From positions 1,984,001 to 2,048,000 of the forward strand of contig JACZZP010000014.1 of NCBI GenBank assembly GCA_015183035.1: a DNA stretch of 64,000 bases, written 5' to 3'. A program made the translations under genes and the position numbers. Positions within the stretch are counted from its first letter, which is position 1. Each line of letters begins with the position of its first letter. The notes beneath the pieces are model-generated. The model ran no database searches. It was not told where the DNA came from and was given only the letters and a program-made list of their open reading frames with translations. This document shows positions 14,889 to 31,400 of the stretch, piece by piece. The DNA is from Meloidogyne chitwoodi. Taxonomy: Eukaryota; Nematoda; Chromadorea; Rhabditida; Meloidogynidae.

Positions 14889-15325
14889 AAAGCAATTTTT
14901 TTTAAATTAATTTTGGTCTCATTTTATTCCTTTTTTAATATATATTTTTTGCTTCTTTTTATTTACTGCTATATTTTTATTTTTAAAACACATTGAGAAA
15001 GGTATATTTAAGAAAAAAGAAGCTAAAAAAGTAAATAAAATGTGTGTTTTGAATTTTTTTTGATTTTTTTAATTGAATATTTCCCCTTTAATCCTACCGC
15101 AGAACTATTTTAATTAAATTTCTGTTAAATTATACCTTTTTGCGGTAGGATTGCCTGTGTTTTATTTTTAAAAACACTAAAAAAAAAGAGAATTTAATTT
15201 TTTAAAATTAATTTTTAGTCAATTAAAATTATCTATTTTTTCTTTTATTTTTTTAAATTGTTTTCTTTCAATTATATATATTTTTAAAATTTAATTTAAT
15301 TTAGATTAATTCTTTTCTTTTTTAA
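14889..15325. other. Spacer between tandem kinases with inverted repeat
   Basis: Perfect 12-bp inverted repeat aatcctaccgca / tgcggtaggatt at 15090-15101 and 15141-15152. The rest is AT-rich. It must hold the 3' end of copy 1 and the promoter or trans-splice site of copy 2. Confidence 0.6.
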
Positions 15326-19941
<4,616 letters not shown>

Positions 19942-20224
19942 AATGCCAAAAAAGAATTTAGTTTTTTTTTCATTCCATTTTTTAATTTAATTTATTTTGT
20001 GCCCTTTGCAATTTTATGCCATCAAAAATATCACATTTCTTTCACTAAAAAACACTTAAAAATAATTTATATTTTTTTAACAATACTCAACGATGCATTT
20101 TTTATCATTATTTTGAGTAAATTATTAAATTGGACATTTTGATTTTTGGTAAGTTGAGAGATTGAAAATCAATATATTGATTTTATTGATTTTGGACTTT
20201 AACATAATTTTTAAATATTTTTGT

Positions 20225-20613
20225 AAAAATATATAGAGTTTATCTTTTTTTCTCTACCAACACTATTTCGCTAAATTTACAATTGTGAATTGCTAACTAT
20301 GCAAAAGTTGTTTATTTAGGTTTTATAGGGTAAAAAATTTGAGAGGGTGGGTGGGCGGGCTGCGTCGTGCCATGTATCTGAATGCATAAAATTAAACTAA
20401 AATAGAATATTATATAAATATTAAATAATTGGGTGGATAGTCATACATATATGCATTCAGATACATGGCACGACGCAGCCCGCCCACCCACCCTCTCAAA
20501 TTTTTTACCCTATAAAACCTAAATAAACAACTTTTGCATAGTTAGCAATTCACAATTGTAAATTTAGCGAAATAGTGTTGGTAGAGAAAAAAAGATAAAC
20601 TCTATATATTTTT
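20225..20613. repeat. Perfect 164-bp inverted repeat (foldback/MITE)
   Basis: Arms 20225-20388 and 20450-20613 are exact reverse complements by eye, separated by a 61-bp spacer. The inner arm contains a GC-rich block gagggtgggtgggcgggc. It lies in the convergent space between Src copy 2 and the Bud32 pseudogene. No target-site duplication was identified with confidence. Confidence 0.9.
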
Positions 20614-20743
20614 CAAGCTAGTTATCCTGAACTTCAAATTTATTTCTACATATCTAAAAATCAACACAAAAATAACCAACTTTATTAAATCAAAAATTAT
20701 ACAAGTTCAAAAATGTTTTAAACCTCAAGTAAAATTCAGCCAT

Positions 20744-21498
20744 TCATATCTCTTTTTCGCCTTTCATTCTAACTTCGTCTAACCCTTTGATCATCAAAAA
20801 GTCTCCATTCAAATGTGCGGACTTAAAAAATATAAATTAAGTATTAAATTAATAATTTTTAAACCTCTTTATTGCCTTTCCAAAACATACAAATCAACAG
20901 CTTTATCTTCAAGTTTATGCGAAAATTGAGAATGTCCAAAGTCGATGAAAATCAAATCCAGATCGTTATTTTCCTAAATATATATTAATTTATTTAAATT
21001 TTTAGCAAGTCCTAATTAAATAGAAAAGGATTAAAATTATTTATGCTTTTATTTTTAGTTAAAAAAATATTTCAAAGTTATCCCGTTAAAATAAAAATGA
21101 ATTTCCGCTGAAGGGATTCGAACCCACAACCTCGGATAGCCAAGACTAGGCGCTTATCCACTACACCAACTGGAACACTATATTTAATTCTTATTTTAAT
21201 GATTATATAGTTAAAAAAAAACTAATTTTCCTATGCCTCTCCCCAGAATTGAAGAAGTTTTATCTTTTAAAAATTAAATTTAACCTTAAATTTAATTTTC
21301 TTTAACCAAAACATTCCAAGTAGTCTAATTTCCATGAATGAAGCCATTTGAATGCATATTTTGAATTATTGAGCCAAGTTTATGTCCAAAATGAGAAGAA
21401 CTTTTCTTAAAAAAAATTAAAATATTCTAAAAAATTTATAAAAAAACCTCAATACATTCTTACAAGAGTTTTGTTGTAATTCATCCAGAAATTGAGCA
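20744..21498 (-). pseudogene. Bud32/TP53RK (PRPK) kinase pseudogene fragment
   Basis: Exon-like blocks: 21498-21448, 21400-21307, 20973-about 20868, 20821-20744. Readable parts are LGSIIQNMHSNGFIHG, LDLIFIDFGHS, LEDKAVDLYVLER and LDEVRMKGEKEI, which follow the C-lobe of Bud32, the KEOPS kinase/ATPase needed for t6A tRNA modification. The N-lobe is missing. The catalytic HGDLTTSN motif reads HGN-stop-TTWN (TAG at 21325-21327). After VLER the frame hits another stop (CAATAA) where the family has ERAI, implying a one-base loss. The final block needs a further frame change. A tRNA-like sequence sits in its second intron. Presumably an intact copy exists elsewhere; sequencing error is the alternative. 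Confidence 0.75.
21101..21176 (-). pseudogene. tRNA-like sequence in Bud32 pseudogene intron
   Basis: Minus strand: ttggtgtagtggataagcgc A-box region and gtgggttcgaatccct B-box region, with middle ggctatccga shared with 16712-16786. Acceptor ends do not pair fully. Confidence 0.65.
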
Positions 21499-22032
21499 CT
21501 TTAAAACTTTAAAAAAATATTTATTTAAATTTTAGACAAAACATATAACAAATAATTCTTTCGTAAATTACTTTAATACACAAAAAATGCTCAAAATAAT
21601 AACTTTATTTAAAAAAGGCACAAAATAAAAGAAACAAAAAAAGTCTCGACAAGATTCGGCATAAATAATACAATTTTTGAATGTTTTTAAATGCAATTTA
21701 AAAAATGGAAAGAGAAAAAATATCATCTTTTAGTGGAATAAAAGAATAAAATTGGAAAAACAAATATATTAAAACCCGTTAAATTTAAAAATAAAAAAAA
21801 CACATTTAAGTGAGACTAACTGGTATGTTAAAAACAGTAAAAATGCTTTGTTTAAGTTAATCAGAAAAATTAAAAAAAATAATACCCTCAAAAACAGTGC
21901 ATTTTCTTAATTAAATAGAATATAAATTTGCGTTAATTGGGCACAGAAAGTGTGATAAATTAATTAAAGTCTAAAATTTTCAAGAATATAACCAAAAAAG
22001 AGGGGAAATTTTACAAGATTTTATTTAAAAAA
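21499..22032. other. Intergenic region, nothing recognised
   Basis: AT-rich spacer 3' of the glycosyltransferase gene and 5' of the kinase pseudogene. I found no exon for the missing Bud32 N-lobe. Confidence 0.4.
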
Positions 22033-24382
22033 TCAACAACCTTCACCCAAATGTTCCAAAGTCAAATTTTTTCTAGATTCTTCTTCTAATAAATTCACCG
22101 TTATGTTTGTATAAAGTGGAGAAAATGTTGTAGAAATTATTTTATAATTTAAGTTTACTAAACCGTCTTTTTTCCATCTATTTTTTGTGTTTTGCATCAA
22201 AGTATGCCTGCACAGATTTACTGGATTTAATGCTTCTTTTACATGTTTGATCATTTTATAACGTGCTATTGTTGATGGATAACGACTTATTGTATAACCA
22301 GCATAAGATATTCTGAAAAAAACAAAAGTTATGTTGTAGTTTTACAAGAGTCGACCGACTCTTTTTGGCATAACTTTTTCACTTTTTAATAGATCTGAAC
22401 AATTCTTTTATCAATCGAAAGAGCTTGAAAAGAGGATTCTTTTCACTAATTGGACCAATCGGATAAGTTCATTCCAAAAAAAGTTACAACCGAAAATACG
22501 AAAATAACGACTTTAATTACTCTGTAACTTTTAGTTTAATGGCCCGATTGAATTGGTCCAATTAGCGAAAAGAATCTACTTTTCGAGCTCTTTCGACTAA
22601 TAAAAGAACTATTCGAATAGGTTAAAAAGTACCAAAGTTATGAACAAAAACAGACGCTAATCTGGATCGTCCCTTACTCTATAAACCTATATTTTAAAGG
22701 TAAAAAAACCTCGAAGAAAAATCATCATCTTCACCTCCCCATCCCCAATAGTCATTAGAAAATCCATTCGTTTTTGTCATCTGTTTGTTGGTCAAAGCAC
22801 CAGCTCCTCCAAAAAGAGTATAATAAGGCAGTCTAAAAATAAATTTAAATCCAAAATTCTTTTTTAAAATTAAAAAAAACCTATATGAAAATTTATCTAC
22901 AGCAACACTCATATGCCTTGGTTGTTCAGGACAAGTATAAAGATTACGATCATCTTCTGGAATTAAATCTACGTCATGGAAAATAAAACAATGCCAGTCA
23001 TAATGGCGATTAGCCTCTACAAAGCCAACATTTATTAATTTACCTTAAAAATAAAGATAAATTTAATAAAAATATATTTTAAAAAATAGTTTGGCAATTT
23101 AAGATAATTTTGAAAACAATTTTTACATAAAAAAAGTTAATTTGCCTTAAATAAAATTAAAATCCACCAACTGGATTCGAACCCAAACCCTCAATAGGCG
23201 AATCCAACACCTAACCACTAAGCCAAGTCAGAACATGATGACAATCCCAATCAAATTAAATACATTTCAAGTGAAAATATTAAAAAACCTCTGTTAAACG
23301 TCTGCCCTCTGACTTGTTCAATAACAAAAATGCCATAATCAATTTGTTGTTTTTGCAAAATGGAGTGTATATTGTGCAGAAAAATTCGAAGATGATGTTC
23401 TCTATCTCTTAAGTTGTTAAAAGATGAATTTATTAATAAAATAAATTTTTAAGATTGCCTGGCCCTGGGAAAGGCGCCGAATCCCCTTAGACCTTCTTAA
23501 TCTCTAAGACAGTCCAAATAATTTAAATAAATTTAAAATGTTAATTTAAACCTGTAAGGAACAATAATGGCCACTTTATGTCTAGAAAGACAGTTCTTAG
23601 GCTTTCCATGCCCTCCAATACCTACATTAGAATATAATTCTCCCAATTTGTCAAAAGATGGTCCATCCATCCAAACAGGTATTGGGCCAACCAAAGAAGG
23701 CGGAGGAGATGGGCAAAGAGGTAAATCACTTGCTGAAGAGTTTGAAAAAGGCAAAGATGAATTATCCAAAGATTTGGAAGTGTTACTAAATTTTAAAAAT
23801 TTAAAATGATATTTGGGTCAACTTCAAAAGGGTCAAAAAATTTTAATAAAATTTAAATAATCCCAGTAAAAATTAAAGTCAAAAAATAATTAAATATACA
23901 CCCTATGACCTTTAAATAAATTAAAAAAACCTTAAAATCACAGAAACATTAACCGGAAAAGTGTCTAAAATATCTGAAGAATTAAGTGTTCTGTTGTCTT
24001 TTTCCTCAAAAGATGAACGTTCTTTTTGTATCCTTTCAGTCATTTTTGACATTTTTGTTGAAACAATCTTGCTTTCATCAACTAAAATTTAAAAAAATTA
24101 ATAAAAAAGTTTTAAAAAAATTAAAACAAAAAAACCTCCAAAACTCGTTGAAGTTGACGAAATATAAAACAAATTATTATAATCAATTGAAGAAGAGAAC
24201 GTCAAATAAATCAAAATAAAAATTACAAAAATTGTACAAATAAAAAGCAGAGAGCGCCATTTGCGTTCCAACACTTGAAAATGAAGAAAAATGCTTCCAA
24301 AACAATTTGTTGTACAATTAGTTGAATTGTTTAGTGCGTGATAGGCTATTCTGTATTTGTGTAGAACATTGTTTGATTTCAT
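22033..24382 (-). CDS. bre-4: Beta-1,4-galactosyltransferase family enzyme (BRE-4-like GalNAc transferase)
   Basis: Seven exons: 24382-24136, 24081-23931, 23785-23552, 23407-23289, 23043-22881, 22832-22710, 22312-22033; 438 codons plus stop. Type II membrane protein with an anchor at about residues 41-60 ([18 protein letters not shown]), then a Ser/Asn-rich stem. The catalytic domain starts [20 protein letters not shown]. Key motifs: [23 protein letters not shown] (metal-binding DVD near residue 275), [19 protein letters not shown] and [16 protein letters not shown]. This is the beta4GalT fold; nematode BRE-4 adds GalNAc to glycolipids in the Golgi. The order of similarity favours BRE-4, but a galactosyltransferase is not excluded. 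A tRNA-like sequence and a foldback element lie in introns. Confidence 0.92.
22368..22642. repeat. Imperfect inverted repeat in glycosyltransferase intron 6
   Basis: Arms of about 95-100 bp (22368-22462 and 22543-22642) start cataacttttt and end aaagttatg. They share internal blocks such as tctttcg.tt/tcaatcgaaag and attggaccaat/attggtccaat. MITE-like. Confidence 0.75.
23163..23236 (-). pseudogene. tRNA-like sequence in glycosyltransferase intron 4
   Basis: Minus strand: A box tggcttagtggttagg and B box tgggttcgaatcca. The T stem pairs partly; acceptor ends do not. Confidence 0.6.
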
Positions 24383-25920
24383 TTATAAAATTTCTAATTT
24401 TTTTTTTTAATTTTTGTAAGGGTTGTGTCACCTATAAAATAATTAAATTAAATATTTAAAATAAAAAATAAAATATTTAGTCCATCCCTATAAATCAACT
24501 CACTGTACATCAACTTAAAAAAAAAATAAAAAAATACCCAATAACAGTAGAATCAAAGTTAAAATAAATAAAGAATGTTATCGTCTTAACACCTCTAAAA
24601 AGACCCTTAAAAACGAAATTGGGCAGAATTAATGACAGAATTAATGCCAAAACTAGGCCAAAAATCTAGTTAAATTATAACTTAAATAAACCTCTAAATT
24701 AACTTCTAAATTAGAAAACCTCGAATTAAAAAGTAAAGTTGATGTACAGGCAAGTTGATGTGTTGAATTAAACCCTCAATAATATTTAATTAAAGAAATA
24801 ATTTAATTTTAAATAAATTTCTAAAAGAAAAAAAATTAAATAAAATAATCTAATAAATATAAAGGCAATATTTAAATTAAATAAAATATAAAAATTAAAT
24901 AAAAATTTTCTTTTATTTGTTTAACTGAAAAATTAATAGATTACTTAAATTTAATATTAACCAAGTGTTGGCATTTAAAACGAATAAAACTTGATAAAAG
25001 AGAAGAAATGAAAATTGCTTATTTTAAACAAATAAACAGCTAAACTATCAAAAATTGAGTATTTCTAATTTAAAAAAGTTAATTTTACCTTAATTTTATT
25101 AAAATCCAACATGGCCAAAATATAAAATTTAAGCAATTTTTCAGTTAAACAAATAAAAAATTAAAATTAATAAAAAGTAAAAAAGGCAATAAAAGTCGCA
25201 TGATTAAATTTAATTTTATTGACATGGTCTGAAGATACTGGGCCTAAACTTTGGAAATTTGAAACCCGAAAATCCAAAAAAATTTTGGGTCAAAAACTTT
25301 TTATGAAAATCCCCAAAAGGCAATGGTCAAGGAACAACTCTCGAATTGTCCACAAAAAAATCAATTAATTAGTAGTACCCCAGGGAACTTTTAATTGTCA
25401 AATTGTAATGATATAAATCTCTTAATTTTAGTCTATAATTTTAAGTTTCAAAAACAAAATTAAATAAGATAAAATTTTAAAGTATTTTTAATAAATATAA
25501 TAATCAGATAAAAACTATATATTTTTTAGCGAATTGCAAAAACTATAATCTAACGAAAAAATGAAAAAAAAGTGAAAAAAAATAAATTTATAAGCCGAAA
25601 ATAATTGGAATTAAAAAAAATACCTTAAAATAAAAATAGTACACGAGAGATGAAAAACAAAAAGGGACGAAATGGCTCTATTAAACTTTTCGCCAAACAA
25701 AATTAAATTTAAATGAACACGAAATGCATAAATGAAATAGCACAAGAGAATAAGAGAAGTGAGTGGAAAAGAGTAAGAGAAGAAAAAATATAATAGAGAG
25801 ATAGAAAAAAGTAAAAAAGTCCATTTATAAAAAGAGAAAAAAAGTAAAAAAAGGTGTATATGTAATAAATTTTTGATTAAAAATTCCACTAATTTGTTTT
25901 ATTTTTTTTCAGTTTAAGTT
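24383..25920. other. Intergenic region between divergent genes
   Basis: 1.5 kb, strongly AT-rich, between the glycosyltransferase start (minus) and the primase start (plus). No supportable gene. A 92-residue minus-strand frame at 25611-25889 is low-complexity and not credible. The stretch presumably contains both promoters. A probable splice or trans-splice acceptor (ttttttttcag) ends at 25912. Confidence 0.45.
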
Positions 25921-28105
25921 ATGGAACTTATTCCAGAACAAATGGAATTTTATTTAAAAAAATATTATTTAACCTCATATCCTCATGATTTAATAATAAA
26001 ATGGCTTTCTTATCAAAAACGTAAGCAAATAGGGAAATTGAATTTTTCAATTTTTGCTTTTAATTTTCAATTTTTTAAATTTATAGCTAATCTTCTTGCC
26101 AATAGAGAGTTTGTTTTCATTTTAAAAAATAATGTTCACATAAGATGTCTTTCTTTTGGCAATAGCGATGAATTTAAGAGAAAATTAACTGAAAAAACTC
26201 CAGTTAAAATTGACATTGGAGCTGTTTATAATCGCCCAGTAAGTTTAAATTAATTCATATTTAAATAATAAATTACAGTCATCAGACCATAAAAAGGGCG
26301 AATTTTATGCTGTTGAAAGAGAACTCGTTTTTGATATTGATTTACCAGAATATGATTCAATAAGAAACTGTTGCCAGTATTTTTTTAATTTGAAATTTTT
26401 ATTTAAAAATATTTTTTAGGAAAGAAAAAATATGCAACAAATGTTGGCGCTGGATTATTATTTCTGTGAAAGTATTGAATTTATTACTAAGAGGTTAATT
26501 TTTGATTTTTTAAAGTAAAATATTACCCTTTTCTGGTAAAATAAAATTAATTGGAATGAGTAAATACTTAAATGTTCTTTTTTTGAAATTATTTGTTTAA
26601 TTTTTTTTCAAAAATCTATTTTTCTGACAAAATAAAAAACCTTACCATCGGTGGGGCTCGAACCCACTACCTATTTAAAGGGAAAGTGAGCACTATCCAA
26701 CTACACCAACGGGACCGTATATCTTTTTCTTTATTTTTTCTTTTATTAATTTCAGGCCAATTTGGATTTAAACATTTATTATGGGTATTTTCTGGCGGAA
26801 AAGGAATACATTGTTGGGTTGCAGATAAACAAGCTCGTTTATTAAATAATAAAGCTAGAGAAGCCGTCAAAAATTATCTTAAACTTAATAAATTTCAGGT
26901 TTTTTTTCAAAATTGACCAAAAAATAATTTTGACCCAATTGTCCGTAACTAAATTTTAAATTTGAGGGCAAAGAAAATTCAGCAGTTAACAAATACAGAG
27001 TTCACCCAATGGCCGAGCTTGCATTTCGATGTATTTTGAATTCTAGTGAATTTGAGAATTTAATATATGAACAAGGATGGCTTGATACAGAAAAAGAATG
27101 GGAAAATATTTTAAAATTATGCCCAGATATTGAAATGAGAGAAATTATGAATATAGAATTTGAAAGGTTTTTTAATAAATTAATTAAACAGAATTAATTA
27201 TATTTATTTTAGAGTTGAAACACCTCAGGATCGTTGGGAATTAATTACATTGAGATTTGATTTAGAAAAGAGAGAAAGAATAAAAGAGGAAAATCCTGGA
27301 ATTAGACTACCTGAGGTTTCTATATTTTTTAAAACACTCCCACCCCTTTAAAAATGTCAAAGTTTAAAAATTATTTTAGTCTCAAAATTGGCTTGTCTTT
27401 AACAATTAAAATATGTCCATAAATATTGAGCATAATTCATGGGAGTTTTTCATACAATTGGACGGTTCAGACATTTTTTGAATTTCCTTAAGCCTAAGCT
27501 TGGGATTTTCCTGGATTTTTCCTGTTCATAAGTCAATAAATTAAATCTAAAGTCCAATCCCATATTTTCAAAAATCTCAATATTTAGTCCATTAATGTGT
27601 TTAAAAATCATATTCTAAAAAATTTCAGATTCCAAACGAATTATCAATCAATTTTTTACGTTTTTTTATTTTGGAATATGCTTATCCCAGGCTTGACGAG
27701 AATGTGACAAAAGAGTATTTTTTAAATTAATTTAAATTTATTTTTTAATTTTTTTAGTATAAAACATTTACTAAAAGCCCCTTTTACTGTTCACCAAAAA
27801 ACTGGATTTATTGCCGTTCCTTTAAATTTTGAAGAAATTAATAATTCAACGATTGATTTAGATGAGTTACCACGAGTGGATAAAGTTGTTAAAAATGGTA
27901 ATTTTTTTAATAAATATTTAAAAAAAATTTAAAAATTGTGGGGGAATTATTTTAATTAATTTAAAGCACCTAAAAAAGGGAGGAAAATATTCTAAAAATA
28001 TTAAAAAATATTAATTTATTATTTTCAGATATTTCTTTGTCTAAATATATAAATGAATTCAATTCTTTTATTAAACAATTAAAGGAATGATTCACCCATT
28101 TTTTA
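25921..28105 (+). CDS. DNA primase small (catalytic) subunit
   Basis: Ten exons: 25921-26020, 26087-26238, 26279-26376, 26420-26493, 26756-26898, 26967-27166, 27213-27315, 27629-27714, 27758-27897, 28029-28105; 390 codons plus stop. It synthesises RNA primers as part of DNA polymerase alpha-primase. Signatures: [42 protein letters not shown] (catalytic DxD near residues 103-105), a cysteine cluster [13 protein letters not shown] (structural zinc site), [28 protein letters not shown] and the C-terminal [18 protein letters not shown]. Length is near that of animal PRIM1 (about 400). The start is 8 bases after a trans-splice-type acceptor. A tRNA-like sequence lies antisense in intron 4. Confidence 0.93.
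26644..26718 (-). pseudogene. tRNA-like sequence in primase intron 4
   Basis: Minus strand: A box ttggtgtagttggatag and a perfect 5-bp T stem gtggg-ttcgagc-cccac. Acceptor ends (ggtcccg / cgatggt) pair poorly. The best preserved member of the set; a functional tRNA cannot be fully excluded. Confidence 0.6.
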
Positions 28106-28455
28106 ACACAATATTTATTTATTTATTTTTTTGTTTAAATAAATAAAAGAAATAAACTCTCTCTCTCTTTTTTAAATAAAATCTTTTAAATTTAATTAAA
28201 AAAGATTAGGGTTGATAGGTTAAAGATGTTCAAAAGGCTAGATTTATTCTACAAAAAAAGTTTCGGTCTGGATAAAAAAATATTTTCGGCAATTCTCACC
28301 TTAGGAACACCTCGCCCCAATCCTTTCCTTTTTTAATACCTATCTATTTCCTCCCAAATCTTTTTTAATTTCCCATTAAATTAAAGAGTATTTTAGTTTT
28401 AGGTCTTTTAAATAAAAATAACACAAAAAATAAAATTAAAAAATAAACCTCTATT
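28106..28455. other. Convergent intergenic region, nothing recognised
   Basis: 3' ends of primase (+) and the GLD-2-like gene (-) meet here. AT-rich, no repeats or exons seen. Confidence 0.5.
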
Positions 28456-31400
28456 TTAGCTGGAAATTAGACTTTTAAGATTTGGAGAATATTTTAAAGT
28501 TTCCACAGCTTCTCTAAATTTGAGCAAAATTTCCTCAAAGCATTCCTCGTTTGTAACACATCTAGCAGTATTTTTAAAATCAAAAGGCTCTTCTATAAAA
28601 ATTTTGAAACGAGTTGTATTTCTTGAAAGTTCACTTCTTCAAAAATTAAAAAAAAATAAATAAATTAAAAATAAAACCTTGAATAAACACATCCTCTAAA
28701 AACAGAAATTGCACACTCTTCAAAGTCGAAATTATTAAAGTAATGAAAAAAGGCGATTAAAAGTTCTCCGACAGAAAGATTATTTTTTTGAATTTCTAAA
28801 AATTATTTATTAAAAAATTTTTTAATTTTAACAAGTTAAGATAATTATTTTTCTCTTTTTTAATCAATAAATTTAATTACCAGGAATAGGTTTAGGCAAA
28901 TCCAAAAAAAGTTTCATTTCATCCAATGCCCGGAAATAGTAGAAATAATCAGGGTATAAAAATTGAAGATTAGGTAAAATTGGAATAGCAACTCCACATT
29001 GAAGGAAATGAAGAACCATGAGGATTAAAGAATAACTGTCAAGAAAAAAAATCTTTAGTTAAAAAAAGTAGTTAAACTTGTCACATTCTTCATATAAAGG
29101 TAACGGTTAATAAGGGTAAAGAGAGTGGAACAAGTAAACCAAAAAATAAATTTAAATAATTTAAAAAATGAACTAAAAAAATTTAGGTAGCATTTCGGAC
29201 TATTCTTATGTATTTAATTAAAAAAAATAATTTAAATAAACCTGTTAAAAAAACCAGAACATGCATCTAATATTCCCTTTTTCTTCGCCCAATGTTTTAC
29301 TAATAGACAAAGAGCAGGAAATCTATCATCAATTCTAAAAGAAAAATAAAAATTAATGCAACAATACAAACGTTTAAAAAATATAAAAATAAAATAAAAA
29401 AGTGAAAATTCTTTATTAATAAACAAAAAGACGTCAAAAGGTATCGAACCCCATACCACCACAAAACTTAGTCAAAGACTTTATCCACCACACCACAGCC
29501 TAATATTACAAAACTTTCAAACTTAAAGACTATATTATCCCAATAAAAATAAACCTTGAGTAGTAATGAATCAGATAAGAATTATAAATTCCTGGAACAT
29601 TATTAACATTAATATCAACTTCCAATTTTTGATATGGACGTTGAAATTTAATTTTTAAAATTGGAACTTTTGCAGGAATAAATTGAATATCTTGAATTAA
29701 TGATTTTCGATTCATAAATTTTCTCATAACTTTTCTTAAACGATTAATAGCATAACTGAAACAAAAAAGAGAAATAAACATATTTTTTTAAATAATAAAA
29801 AATAAAAAAGGATTTAGAAAAGTTTTTTTGAAGATGACAAAAGTATTTTCAATGAATAAATAAATTTTTAAATTTTGGACATTTTGTCATTTTGGACGTT
29901 TTGTAATGAAGACATTTTGTCAAAACGAAAAATTCCAAAACACAAATTAAACTATCAACTACAACCCTTTAAAAAAACTTTTCTAAACATTTAATAAATT
30001 ATAAATATTAAAAAAATACTTCCTACGAGTATCATAACCTTCCCCTTCACAAGGCATACACAGACAAAGATCCATATCTTCAATAAAAATTTTTGGTACT
30101 TATTAAGAACGGGGGGCTCTTTCTGCAGATTTTTTTTGCGGACTTTTCTATTATATAATTTATTAGTATATATTATTTGATTTTTGCTTTAAGGCAAATA
30201 AAAGGAGTACATATATTTTATTCACACAAATAAGAATCATGATTGACAAAATACATTAAAAATACATCAAAAGCACAGTTGGACCTACTGGGTGTTTTAT
30301 TACTTCTCCATTTTTGGGCCCATTGCTAGTTGGTCTTGGAGCAAACTTGGACCTATTCGTTGAAATTTATTCTAAATATTTTATTGTTCGTGTAAAGGCA
30401 AAACACAATCAGACCAAAATACCTTCACACATTAGAGTAAATTTCACCGAATAGGTCCATGTTTGCTCGAAGACCAACCAGCCATGGGCCCAAAAATGGA
30501 GAAGTAATAAACACACCCAATAGGTCAAACTGTGCTTTTGGTGATATTTCTAATGTACTACCAACCAATGCTGAAGCCCTTCTTATTTAAGAGTTTGAAT
30601 CATTTTTCTAAATAATCGATTAACAAAAATGTAAATGACTAGGTCAGAAACATTTACACCTTTTTGTTAGTCTATGTAATCCTTTTATTTGCCTTAAAGC
30701 AAAAATCAAATAATATATACTAATAAATTATATCATAGAAAAGTCCGCAAAAAAAATCTGCAGAAAGAGCCCCCCGTTCTTAATAAGTGCCAAATTTTTT
30801 AATTAATTTAAATTTTGAATGAAATAAGTGTAGACTAAGGTTGTCGATTTTCTGGATAATTACCCAGTATTCAGAACAAAATAGAAAATTCTTCGGATAC
30901 CCGGGAACTCTCCGGGAACAAACAACCTTCGTATAGACACAAAAAAATAAAATAATTTTAAAAAAACCTGAATTAAAAGCTCCACAACCATTTACAGTAG
31001 AACCCACAGCAACCAAATTAACACTTTCATTTGGAAAAATCTTTAAAAAAATAAAAATAAATTAAAATTCAATTAAAAATAAACCTGTTTAATAATTTCA
31101 TTAAGAATATTTCTCACTCTCATCTTCCTTTAAAAAAATAATAAAATAAATAAAAACTAAATTAAATAATACCAAACATAAGTATGATCATTCTAAAAAT
31201 TTAAATAAATTAAAAATAAATTTAAAAAAAAAGAAAAACCTGTAAATTCTCCTTAAAATGAGTCCAAATATTTTTATTAAAAATTTCAAATTCATATGGA
31301 TATTTTTTCACATGTTGAGCAATTTGTTCGAATAAATGAGTAGAGCAATTTGAGGTTATTCCAAAACTTTCTTCCTATAAAAAATTTTAAAAATAAAAAA

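Noticed and set aside
25611..25889. 92-residue minus-strand open frame
   Set aside because: Phe/Leu-rich low-complexity product from AT-rich DNA with no homology that I recognise.
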